A stretch of 64,000 bases of DNA from assembly GCA_965232285.1 (NCBI GenBank), contig CBDDPL010000004.1, forward strand, positions 5,518,001 to 5,582,000. Direction: 5' to 3'. Below, in pieces: positions 52,672-62,460 of the stretch (position 1 is the stretch's first letter; the number at the start of each line of letters is the position of its first letter). This DNA is from Denitrobaculum sp965232285 (GTDB lineage Bacteria; Pseudomonadota; Alphaproteobacteria; Kiloniellales; Kiloniellaceae). A model generated the notes under the pieces. The model ran no database searches, was not told where the DNA came from, and saw only the letters and a program-made list of their open reading frames with translations. The position numbers were made by a program, and so were the translations under genes.

Positions 52672-54504
52672 TTAGCCTGTCGGTTTCACGCACCAGAATT
52701 CATACATGCGCCGGAAGGCAAGCGGTTGTTCCTGCTCGAAGGCCCACCAGGCCCCGATGTCCTTGAGCGCTGCCGGATCGGGATTCTTTTGCCGGAAGGC
52801 GTCCGACAGGCTTTTGGGTGCGTCGAAGCCGCCAAACTCCAAGCCCAGTTCCTCCAGGGCCTCCGCGATCTCCGGCAGACGGTAGTTGCGTTCCTGGACA
52901 TGAAACACCAGGTCGCGAACTTCGCTGGCGCTGTAAAAGTCTGGCGTCGCCAGCAGACTGCGGCACCAGTCCGCCTCCTTGAGCGCCGCATCGCCGCCCA
53001 TCACGGCCTCGCGGAAGGCCCGGATGCCGGCCGCGTCGCCCTCCAGGCCAGTTTCCGCCACGTAGGCGCGCCCGGCCATGATGTCCTGTCGTCCCAGATC
53101 CCGGTAGAGGCCGATGCGCATGACGCCGCCCGGCTTCAGCCGTGCGCAGAGCTTGCGCCAGCCGGCCAGTGGATCGGCCATGTGATGCAGGACGCCGACG
53201 GACTCGATGATGTCGAACTCCTGCTCCAGCAGATCCAGATCCAGGATGTCCGCCTGCAGGAAGCTCAGGTTCGGTGGGGCAGGCTTTTTTGCTTTGCGCA
53301 GCGCGTAGCCCAGGGAGGCTGTGCTCAGGTCGATGGCCAGGACACTGGTCTTGGGCCCATAGCCCAGGGCGCAGTAAAGGGCGTGACGGCCGGTGCCGCA
53401 GCCGGCCACCAGCAGCTTCTCGGGCTGCTCCGCCAGTCCCGCCGCCTGATCTCCCAGGGCTGTGCGCAGGCGCGCGAGCCAGCTCCCGGGCTGCGGGATG
53501 TCCATGCTCAGCCAGCGCGGATAGGGATTGTCTTCATACTGGCCGGCGACGATGGTGGAGCCTTCGGCTTCGATCGGCCGCAGGCGCTTGAGCTCCGCCT
53601 TTAAGGTTGCTTCCTCCTGTGCCTGGCGCAGGGTGAAGTCCACGACCCGGCGGAGGGGCTCGGGCAGCTTCTTGGGATTGATCTCCAGCAGCTTCGCGGC
53701 ATTCGGCAGATCGCCGAGCGGACGGTAAAGCGCATAGAGCAGCGCCTCGTTGCCGATCCGGCCGCCGTCGCTCAACTGCGCTCCGACGCTGCGCGCGACC
53801 TCGTCGAGCGCCGCATCTTCTTCCTCGCTGGTGACGAAAACGAACTCGTTGATGGCGCCCTGGATGGCGAGGGCCGAGAGCAGGCGCTGCAGGCCGCTGG
53901 CCCAGGGTTCCGTCGGCGAGAGGGTGAGCAGGCAGTGTCGGCGGAAGGCCGTCAGCAAGGCCTCCAGCACCAGATCCTGATTGATGCTCTTGGTCAGCAG
54001 GGCCAGCAGTAGAGGATCGGCCAGCAGCTTGAGGCCGTTCTTACTCAACAGCCATTCGGCGGCGGCCGCCGCGCCCTCGTCCGCCAGGCGTTCGAAGGCC
54101 GGGGTAAGCGGCGACTGCATCCGGATGATCAGAGCCGCCAGTTGCCCCAGGCTGTTGTGGGCGATATCAGGCGCATTGAAAGCGACCAGAAGGCCCTTGG
54201 CGGCCGGCAGACTCTTAAAGGTAAGGCCGGGCGTCTTCAGGCAGGCGGTCAAGCGCAGCACTGCATTGCTGTGTTTGGGATTGAGCTCCAGGGCGCGGCA
54301 GAGCGAGACGATCGCGATGTCCATGGCGCCGGCTTCGGCCAGCGCGCAGCCCAGATTGTAGTGGGCGGAGGCATTCTTGGGTTCGCTGGTCACGGCCTTG
54401 TTGAAGCAGACCGCGGCTTCCTTCGGATTACCGCGCCGCAGCGCCAGGGCACCCTGATCCATATGGGCCTTGGTCACCTCGCGCCGGTTTTGCCGGTTGG
54501 CCAT
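52672..54504 (-). CDS. TPR-repeat / SAM-dependent methyltransferase fusion protein
   Basis: A 610-residue protein. Residues about 10-85 form at least two tetratricopeptide repeats (GALALRRGNPKEAAVCFNKAV, ASAHYNLGCALAEAGAMDIAI). The middle is helical. The C-terminal half, from about residue 330, is a class I methyltransferase: the leader QYEDNPYPRWL, the SAM motif LLVAGCGTGRHAL (about 362-374), AIDLSTASLGYALRKA, and FDIIESVGVLHHMADPLAGW. The NPYPRW leader is typical of TPR-linked methyltransferases thought to modify small molecules or proteins. Substrate unknown. It follows pgi on the minus strand; its start is only six bases from the pgi stop. Confidence 0.85.
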   Translation of the reverse strand: MANRQNRREVTKAHMDQGALALRRGNPKEAAVCFNKAVTSEPKNASAHYNLGCALAEAGAMDIAIVSLCRALELNPKHSNAVLRLTACLKTPGLTFKSLPAAKGLLVAFNAPDIAHNSLGQLAALIIRMQSPLTPAFERLADEGAAAAAEWLLSKNGLKLLADPLLLALLTKSINQDLVLEALLTAFRRHCLLTLSPTEPWASGLQRLLSALAIQGAINEFVFVTSEEEDAALDEVARSVGAQLSDGGRIGNEALLYALYRPLGDLPNAAKLLEINPKKLPEPLRRVVDFTLRQAQEEATLKAELKRLRPIEAEGSTIVAGQYEDNPYPRWLSMDIPQPGSWLARLRTALGDQAAGLAEQPEKLLVAGCGTGRHALYCALGYGPKTSVLAIDLSTASLGYALRKAKKPAPPNLSFLQADILDLDLLEQEFDIIESVGVLHHMADPLAGWRKLCARLKPGGVMRIGLYRDLGRQDIMAGRAYVAETGLEGDAAGIRAFREAVMGGDAALKEADWCRSLLATPDFYSASEVRDLVFHVQERNYRLPEIAEALEELGLEFGGFDAPKSLSDAFRQKNPDPAALKDIGAWWAFEQEQPLAFRRMYEFWCVKPTG

Positions 54505-54509
54505 GGCTT

Positions 54510-56180
54510 TTACTCCCCGCCCCCGGATCGCTGCGCCAGATAGTGCCGGATCAGGCCTCTGGTCGAGCTGTCATGCTGCGTTTCCTCCCCGCCCGAGAGT
54601 TCCGGCAGGATCCGGTTTGCCAACTGCTTGCCCAGTTCCACGCCCCACTGATCGAAGGAGTTGATCTTCCAGATGATGCCCTGAGTGAAGATCTTATGTT
54701 CATAAAGCGCGATGAGGCGGCCCAGGCTGTAGGGCGTCAGCTTGCGGAAGAGGATCGTTGTGCTGGGTCGGTTGCCTTCGAAGACCCGGTGCGGAACCAG
54801 GCGTTCGATTTCTGCCGGCTCGAGGTTCTGGGCCGCCATCTCCGCGCGGGCTTCCGCTGCTGTCCGGCCTTTCATCAGGGCCTCGGTCTGGGCGAAGACG
54901 TTGGACAGCAGGATCCGGTGATGGGCCGCCAGGTCGTTGTGGCTCTCCAGTGGCGCGATGAAGTCCGCCGGGATCAGGTGCCGGCCCTGGTGGATAAGCT
55001 GATAGAAAGCATGCTGGCCGTTGGTGCCGGGCTCGCCCCAGACGATGGGACCGGTGGTGTCGTCGATCTGCGTACCCTCTTGGGTCACCGACTTGCCGTT
55101 GCTCTCCATATCCGCCTGCTGCAGGTAGGCGGGCAGGCGGCCGAGGTACTGGTCGTAGGGCAGGACCGCATGGCTCGCCGCGCCGAGAAAGTTGCTGTTC
55201 CAGATCCCGATCAATCCCAGGACGACCGGGATGTTCTCGGTCAGCGGGGCTTCGCGGAAATGCCGGTCCATGGCGTGGGCACCGGCCAGCAGTTCTTCGA
55301 AGGCGTCCATGCCGATGGCCAGCGCGATTGGCAGGCCGATGGCGGACCAGAGCGAGTAACGGCCCCCGACCCAGTCCCAGAAGACGAACATGTTCTCGGG
55401 ATCGATCCCGAAGGCCTGCACGGCGTCGCGGTTGGTCGAGACCGCGACGAAGTGCCGGGCGATGTCCGCTTGCTCCGCGCCTGAACTCAGGAACCACTGC
55501 CGTGCCGAAGCGGCGTTGGTCATGGTCTCCTGGGTGGTGAAGGTCTTGGAAGCGATCACGAAGAGGGTCCTGGCCGCATCGAGGGGCCGGAGCGTTTCCA
55601 TGAGATGGCTGGCGTCGACATTGGAGACGAAATGCAGCCGCGGTCCGGAACGGCCGTAGGGCGTGAGGGCCTGGGTCACCATCTGGGGCCCAAGGTCCGA
55701 ACCGCCGATGCCGATGTTCACCACATCGGTGATTCTCTGGCCACCGTGGCCGTGCCAGGCGCCGCTGCGGACCGCTTCGCAGAAACGCTTCATCTGTGCC
55801 AGAACGGCCTCGATCTCCGGCATCACGTTCTGGCCGTCGACCATCACTGGCTGGCCGCTGCGGTTGCGCAGGGCCGTATGCAGCACGGCGCGGTCTTCGG
55901 TCGTGTTGATTTTTTGCCCCTCGAACATGGCCTCACGGGCCTCTTCCAGCCCGTCCTGCCTGGCCAGCGCGACCAGTAGATCCAGGGTTTCTGTTGTGAT
56001 GCGCTGTTTCGAAAAATCCACCAGCAGGTCTTCGGCGGTCAGGGAAAAGCGCGCGAAGCGTCCTTCGTCGCTTTCGAAGAGTTCTCGAAGATGGGCCTTG
56101 CCTTGCGCTGCCGCGTGCGCGCGAAGCGCCGACCAGGCGGGTGACTGGCTAATCAGGGAGTCGGACGAAGAGGCGGACAT
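54510..56180 (-). CDS. pgi: Glucose-6-phosphate isomerase
   Basis: Interconverts glucose 6-phosphate and fructose 6-phosphate. The 556-residue protein has NIGIGGSDLGPQMV (phosphosugar binding), FVSNVDASHL, SKTFTTQETMTNA, VVGGRYSLWSAIGLPIA (seen as GGRYSLWSAIGL), and the conserved GEPGTNGQHAFYQLIHQG with catalytic Glu and His. The C-terminal Lys is in INSFDQWGVELGKQLA. It is divergent from zwf with 466 bases between, including two HexR-type operators. It feeds glucose 6-phosphate into the oxidative route encoded by zwf and pgl. Confidence 0.96.
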   Translation of the reverse strand: MSASSSDSLISQSPAWSALRAHAAAQGKAHLRELFESDEGRFARFSLTAEDLLVDFSKQRITTETLDLLVALARQDGLEEAREAMFEGQKINTTEDRAVLHTALRNRSGQPVMVDGQNVMPEIEAVLAQMKRFCEAVRSGAWHGHGGQRITDVVNIGIGGSDLGPQMVTQALTPYGRSGPRLHFVSNVDASHLMETLRPLDAARTLFVIASKTFTTQETMTNAASARQWFLSSGAEQADIARHFVAVSTNRDAVQAFGIDPENMFVFWDWVGGRYSLWSAIGLPIALAIGMDAFEELLAGAHAMDRHFREAPLTENIPVVLGLIGIWNSNFLGAASHAVLPYDQYLGRLPAYLQQADMESNGKSVTQEGTQIDDTTGPIVWGEPGTNGQHAFYQLIHQGRHLIPADFIAPLESHNDLAAHHRILLSNVFAQTEALMKGRTAAEARAEMAAQNLEPAEIERLVPHRVFEGNRPSTTILFRKLTPYSLGRLIALYEHKIFTQGIIWKINSFDQWGVELGKQLANRILPELSGGEETQHDSSTRGLIRHYLAQRSGGGE

Positions 56181-56440
56181 AAGAGCGTGTCTCCCAGGGG
56201 CAGGATGGCGCGAAAAGCGGTGTCGGCTTCAAGCGGTGGTTATACCAAGGGTCACTATCAACGCTCCTTGGTACAAGGCAGCTTCATCTCGAATGGGTGG
56301 CAGGGCGCAGTCGCCGTCGCGGCGTGGGACATGAAATCTCGATTCCCGAACGAATCCGCATGATCTAACACGACTTACTCTCAGACGCGATATCCCACTG
56401 CAGTTGCCACTCCTCCCGGACTTTCGCGAAGCGCTTCTTC

Positions 56441-56455
56441 TGTAATTAAATTACA
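56441..56455. promoter_or_regulatory. HexR-type operator, copy 1 (TGTAATTAAATTACA)
   Basis: A perfect 15-base palindrome identical to the published HexR consensus style (TGTAATWWWATTACA). It lies just upstream of the -35 element of the predicted zwf promoter, 192 bases before the zwf start and 261 before pgi. A HexR-type gene is at the end of the same operon (61489-62430). Confidence 0.75.
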
Positions 56456-56463
56456 GATCGGCT

Positions 56464-56493
56464 TGCTTTTAACCACAAATTAGGGCTATGATA
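56464..56493 (+). promoter_or_regulatory. Predicted zwf promoter
   Basis: TTGCTT at 56464-56469 and TATGAT at 56488-56493 are separated by 18 bases, in the AT-rich centre of the 466-base pgi-zwf gap. The start site would be near 56500, about 145 bases before zwf. It sits between two HexR-type palindromes. The rest of the gap (56181-56440 and 56520-56646) shows no gene. Confidence 0.5.
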
Positions 56494-56502
56494 CCACAAC
56501 AA

Positions 56503-56517
56503 TGTGATAAAATTACA
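56503..56517. promoter_or_regulatory. HexR-type operator, copy 2 (TGTGATAAAATTACA)
   Basis: A second near-copy of the palindrome, with two substitutions in one half, located at the predicted transcription start of zwf. A bound repressor here would block initiation, and the pair of sites would allow cooperative binding. Confidence 0.65.
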
Positions 56518-56646
56518 GATCTGTTACCGAATTTCGGTGCCGGCTAGCGCGCTTCCTTCGCGTTTCGCGCAGATAAAGAGCTTCGTTTTGGCGCAGAGCG
56601 GCAGGCGGGAGCGAGGCTGGTCCAAGGTCGGGTCCCTGGAGAGCAT

Positions 56647-58125
56647 ATGGCTCAGATTATTCCTGTCGACCTGTTCGACATCGTGGTGTTCGGCGGCACT
56701 GGCGACCTTGCGCTGCGCAAGCTCATGCCGTCGCTTTTCCTGCGCGACCGGGACGCCCAGATCCCGGCGGAAAGCCGCATCTTCGGCGTTTCACGCAGCG
56801 ACCTGACCTCCGCCGACTACACCGCCCGCCTGCGCGCGGGGCTGGAGCGCCATCTCGACCCGGCCGATCTCGAAGAAGAGGTCTGGCAGCGCTTTTCGGC
56901 GCGCATCACCCACGTAAAGCTGGATGCCACCAAACCCGACGGTTGGGACGGGCTGGTCGAGGGACTGAAAGGCGGCGAGGAGCGTGCCCGGGTCTTTTAT
57001 CTGGCGACCTCACCGGATCTCTTCGGGCCGATCTGCCATAACCTGAAGGCCGCCGGTGTGGTGACGCCCCAGGCCCGGGTCGTGCTGGAAAAGCCGATCG
57101 GCCGCGATCTGGACTCCGCCTGCCGTATCAACGACGAGGTCGGGACGGTCTTCAGCGAGGATCAGATCTTCCGGATCGATCACTATCTGGGTAAGGAAAC
57201 GGTCCAGAACCTCATGGCGCTGCGTTTCGCCAACTCGCTCTTCGAACCGCTCTGGACCAGCGCCTCGATCGACCACATCCAGATCACGGTCGCGGAAAAG
57301 ATCGGGGTTGAGGGCCGTGGCGGCTACTACGACCGCTCCGGTGCCCTGCGCGATATGGTGCAGAACCACCTGCTGCAGTTGCTCTGCCTGGTTGCCATGG
57401 AGCCGCCGGTCCGCCTGGACAAGGATTCGGTCCGCGACGAGAAACTCAAGGTGCTTCAGGCCCTGCGGCCGATCGCCGGCAGTGACATCGGGGTCAAGAC
57501 CGTCAGCGGTCAATACCGCTCCGGCGCCGTCGACGGCCATCCGGTGCCGGCCTATCAGGACGAGTTGGACAGCGATGAGGAGAGCCGGACCGAGACCTTC
57601 GTGGTCATCAAGGCGGAGGTCGAAAACTGGCGCTGGGCCGGCGTGCCCTTTTATCTGCGCACCGGCAAACGCATGCCGAAGCGCAGCTCCGAGATCATCA
57701 TTCAGTTCCGTCCGGTGCCCCATTCGATCTTCGAGGCCGGCGCCGGCGAAGTGGCGGCCAACCGTCTCGTGATCCGGCTCCAGCCCGACGAGGGTGTCAC
57801 CCTCAACCTCATGACCAAGGATCCCGGACCCGGCGGCCTGCGGCTGCGCAGCGCGCCGCTGAATCTCAGCTTTGCGGAGACCTTCAAGGTCCGCTACCCC
57901 GATGCCTACGAACGCCTCCTGATGGATGTGGTGCGCGGTAACCCCACCCTCTTCATGCGCCGCGACGAGGTCGAGGCCGCCTGGTCCTGGGTCGAACCGA
58001 TCCTGGCGGGCTGGGAGAGTGCAGCCGAAAAGCCCAAGGCCTACACGGCGGGCACCTGGGGTCCTTCTGCGGCCATCGCGCTGATCGAGCGGGACGGCCG
58101 GACCTGGCACGACGACAATGAGTGA
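56647..58125 (+). CDS. zwf: Glucose-6-phosphate 1-dehydrogenase
   Basis: First enzyme of the oxidative pentose phosphate and Entner-Doudoroff routes. The 492-residue protein has the dinucleotide-binding motif VVFGGTGDLALRKLMPSLF (about 12-30), the active-site RIDHYLGKETVQN (about 177-189) with catalytic His nearby, and EKIGVEGRGGYYDRSGALRDM (in part here: GRGGYYDRSGALRDMVQNH). The start has GGAG eight bases upstream. It overlaps pgl by 8 bases. Regulation by HexR is likely from the two upstream operators. Confidence 0.96.
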   Translation: MAQIIPVDLFDIVVFGGTGDLALRKLMPSLFLRDRDAQIPAESRIFGVSRSDLTSADYTARLRAGLERHLDPADLEEEVWQRFSARITHVKLDATKPDGWDGLVEGLKGGEERARVFYLATSPDLFGPICHNLKAAGVVTPQARVVLEKPIGRDLDSACRINDEVGTVFSEDQIFRIDHYLGKETVQNLMALRFANSLFEPLWTSASIDHIQITVAEKIGVEGRGGYYDRSGALRDMVQNHLLQLLCLVAMEPPVRLDKDSVRDEKLKVLQALRPIAGSDIGVKTVSGQYRSGAVDGHPVPAYQDELDSDEESRTETFVVIKAEVENWRWAGVPFYLRTGKRMPKRSSEIIIQFRPVPHSIFEAGAGEVAANRLVIRLQPDEGVTLNLMTKDPGPGGLRLRSAPLNLSFAETFKVRYPDAYERLLMDVVRGNPTLFMRRDEVEAAWSWVEPILAGWESAAEKPKAYTAGTWGPSAAIALIERDGRTWHDDNE

Positions 58126-58822
58126 CGCGATCCAGAGATACGTCTTCGAAAACGGCGCGCAGATGGCGGATACCCTGGCCAACACTGTCAGCGATGCGGT
58201 CAGTGCAGGGATCGCCGAGCGCGGGCGGGCCAGTCTCGTTCTGTCCGGCGGCGGCACGCCGAAACCGCTGTTCCGGCAGTTGGCGGAGCGGCCGCTGGCC
58301 TGGGGCGACGTGACGATCACCCTCAGCGACGAACGCTGGGTCGACGAAGATTCGGATGACAGCAACGCGGCCATGCTGCGGCGGGAGCTGTTGTGGGGTG
58401 AAGCGGCGGCGGCCGAATTCATCCCGCTGAAGACCGGGCATGACACGCCCGAAGCGGCGGAAGCCGCCTGCGAGCAGCGGCTGGCGGCCATGCCGGCGCC
58501 TTACGATCTGGTCATCCTTGGCATGGGCACGGACGGCCATACCGCGTCGCTCTTTCCCGGCGACGCCAATCTGTCGGCGGCGCTGGATCCCGACAACCGG
58601 CAGGTTTGTATTGCCGCCCGGCCGCCGGGGGCGGCGCAGGCGCGGATGTCCCTGACCCTGGCCAGCCTGCTGAACTGCCGGCGGCTGGTTTTGCTGATCG
58701 CGGGCGAAGCCAAGCGCGCCGTGCTGGAAAGCGCGTTGCAGGATGGCCCGGTCGAAGAGATGCCGGTGCGGGCGTTGCTGCGCCAGAGCGCGGTGCCCGT
58801 TGACGTATTCTGGGCGCCTTAA
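58118..58822 (+). CDS. pgl: 6-Phosphogluconolactonase
   Basis: Hydrolyses 6-phosphogluconolactone to 6-phosphogluconate. The 234-residue protein belongs to the DevB/SOL type: VLSGGGTPKPLFRQLA (substrate binding), ITLSDERWVDEDSDDSN, LGMGTDGHTASLFPG with catalytic His, and TLASLLNCRRLVLL. Its ATG overlaps the end of zwf, suggesting translational coupling. After pgl, 121 bases precede edd and include two tandem 19-base copies of a GCCGGGGCGTC-type sequence (58839-58857, 58858-58876). Confidence 0.95.
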   Translation: MSDAIQRYVFENGAQMADTLANTVSDAVSAGIAERGRASLVLSGGGTPKPLFRQLAERPLAWGDVTITLSDERWVDEDSDDSNAAMLRRELLWGEAAAAEFIPLKTGHDTPEAAEAACEQRLAAMPAPYDLVILGMGTDGHTASLFPGDANLSAALDPDNRQVCIAARPPGAAQARMSLTLASLLNCRRLVLLIAGEAKRAVLESALQDGPVEEMPVRALLRQSAVPVDVFWAP

Positions 58823-58838
58823 GAGACGACTGGCCCGC

Positions 58839-58876
58839 GCCGGGGCGTCTGCGCCTGGCCGGGGCGTCCGCGCCTG
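58839..58876 (+). repeat. Two tandem 19-base repeats between pgl and edd
   Basis: GCCGGGGCGTCTGCGCCTG is followed immediately by a copy with one change (C for T). A recent short duplication in the pgl-edd spacer; no function is proposed. Confidence 0.7.
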
Positions 58877-58943
58877 ATTGACGAATCCCGATGGTCCGCC
58901 GCGGACAGTTATCGCCGGCCGGTCTTTCGAAGGAGGTGGAGTG

Positions 58944-60788
<1,845 letters not shown>

Positions 60789-60831
60789 TGACCTGCTGGT
60801 TGGTAGGTAAGATAAAAATATTGAGGAGAAG

Positions 60832-61476
60832 ATGATGGCGGGCCCAAGCGATAGGATGGCGGAGATCATGGCCATGGCGCCGGTCGTGCCAGTGGTGGTT
60901 CTGGAGGACGCGGCATCTGCGGTGCCTCTGGCTGAGGCTCTGGTCAGCGGTGGCTTGCCGGTCATCGAGGTCACGCTGCGGACCGCGGCAGGTATCGAAG
61001 CTATCAAGGCGATTGCGGAGGCCGTTCCCGATGCGGTCGTGGGCGCCGGCACGGTCAATCGCTCCGAGCAACTGGTCGATTCCCTGGAGGCCGGCGCCAA
61101 GTTCATCGTCAGCCCCGGCGCGACGCCCTCCCTGGTCTATGCCGCCCGCAGCGCGGCCGTGCCTTACCTGCCCGGCGCGGCCACCGCGAGCGAGATGCTG
61201 GCCCTGCTGGAAGAGGGCATCACCCATCAGAAGTTCTTCCCGGCTGAGGCCTCCGGCGGTGTGCCGGCGCTCAAGGCTTTTGCGTCGCCACTGGCCGAGG
61301 TGAAGTTCTGCCCGACCGGTGGCATTGATGCCAGGCTCGCCGAGGATTACCTCGCCCTGCCCAATGTCCTCTGCGTCGGCGGCTCCTGGGTCACGCCTGG
61401 ACAGGCGATCAAGGCGGGCGACTGGGGCCGGATCGAGGAACTGGCGCGCGAAGCCGCGAAGCTGGGGAAAGGCTGA
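60832..61476 (+). CDS. eda: KDPG aldolase (2-dehydro-3-deoxyphosphogluconate aldolase)
   Basis: Cleaves KDPG to pyruvate and glyceraldehyde 3-phosphate. The 214-residue class I aldolase has PVVVLEDAASAVPLAEAL, the catalytic Glu in VIEVTLRTAA, VGAGTVNRSEQL, FIVSPGATPSLV and the Schiff-base Lys in GITHQKFFPAEASGG, with phosphate-binding CPTGGIDARLAEDYL at the end. Start at 60832, with GAGGAGAAG upstream (an ATG at 60835 is also in frame). Between edd and hexR, so the operon zwf-pgl-edd-eda-hexR is complete for the pathway. Confidence 0.96.
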   Translation: MMAGPSDRMAEIMAMAPVVPVVVLEDAASAVPLAEALVSGGLPVIEVTLRTAAGIEAIKAIAEAVPDAVVGAGTVNRSEQLVDSLEAGAKFIVSPGATPSLVYAARSAAVPYLPGAATASEMLALLEEGITHQKFFPAEASGGVPALKAFASPLAEVKFCPTGGIDARLAEDYLALPNVLCVGGSWVTPGQAIKAGDWGRIEELAREAAKLGKG

Positions 61477-61488
61477 GCCGGGAGTTTA

Positions 61489-62430
61489 ATGGAGATCGCT
61501 AACGGAGATCAGCGGGACATGGATGGCAATCTCGATAAGCCGACCGGCCCTGAATCCGGAATCGACGCGGCGGCGAACATCGTCGAGGTGATCGCCGCGC
61601 GGGCCGATGATCTGAGCCCCGCCGAACGCAAGGTGGCCACGGCGGTTCTGGAAGACCCTGCGGCGGCCATGAAGTCCAGCACCGCGGTGCTGGCCCGCAA
61701 GGCGGGGGTCAGCGACCCGACGGTCAACCGTTTCTGTCTTTCCATCGGCTGCGCCGGTTTTCCTGAACTGAAGCTTCGGCTCGCCCAGTCCCTGGCGCGC
61801 GGCGTTCCCTTCGTGAACCGTCATGTGGCCGCGGACGATCCCCCCGAGACCTATGCCGGCAAGATCTTCGAGGCCACCACGGCGGCCCTGGCCCGGGCGC
61901 AGGACCGGATCGACATGCTTGAGATCGGCCGCGCCGTCGATGTCCTGGCCGCGGCGGCACGGATTTCCTTCTTCGGCATCGGCGGCTCGGGCGCCGTGGC
62001 GGTCGACGCGCAGCATAAGTTCGTGCGCCTGGACGTACCCTCGGTCGCGCAGTCGGATGTGGTCATGCAGCGGATGCAGGCCGCGGGCATGGACAAAGGC
62101 GATGTGGTCGTCTTGATCTCCAACACGGGTTGCACCATCCCCCTGATCGAAAATGCCCGCCTGGCGGCCAGCCGGGGCGCCACGCTCCTGGCCCTGACCG
62201 CGGCGGATAGTCCGTTGGCCCGGGTCTGTGACATCGTGATCGCGATCGAGCCGGCGGAGGACGCCGATATCTATATCCCCATGGCCTCGCGCATCGTCCA
62301 TCTGGTGATCCTCGACGTCCTCTCCACCGGGGTCATTCTGGGCCGTGGACCGGCCTTCCAGGACCGCCTGGCGCGGATCAAGGAGAGCCTGCGCCCGGGA
62401 CGGGCTGCTGCGCCATCCGATCCGGCGTGA
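61489..62430 (+). CDS. hexR: HexR-type RpiR/MurR-family transcriptional regulator
   Basis: Probable repressor of the upstream operon, sensing KDPG as known HexR proteins do. The 313-residue protein has an N-terminal RpiR helix-turn-helix (about 35-110: DLSPAERKVATAVLEDP, SSTAVLARKAGVSDPTVNRF, CAGFPELKLRLAQ) and a C-terminal SIS sugar-phosphate domain (about 140-275: FFGIGGSGAVAVDAQHKF, LISNTGCTIPLIENARLA). It follows eda by 12 bases on the same strand; its palindromic operators occur upstream of zwf. It is convergent with the hybrid kinase at the right edge. A different RpiR member is possible, but the operon and sites point to HexR. Confidence 0.92.
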   Translation: MEIANGDQRDMDGNLDKPTGPESGIDAAANIVEVIAARADDLSPAERKVATAVLEDPAAAMKSSTAVLARKAGVSDPTVNRFCLSIGCAGFPELKLRLAQSLARGVPFVNRHVAADDPPETYAGKIFEATTAALARAQDRIDMLEIGRAVDVLAAAARISFFGIGGSGAVAVDAQHKFVRLDVPSVAQSDVVMQRMQAAGMDKGDVVVLISNTGCTIPLIENARLAASRGATLLALTAADSPLARVCDIVIAIEPAEDADIYIPMASRIVHLVILDVLSTGVILGRGPAFQDRLARIKESLRPGRAAAPSDPA

Positions 62431-62460
62431 CGGGGAATCTGATTTAAGACAGGTTCGGGA

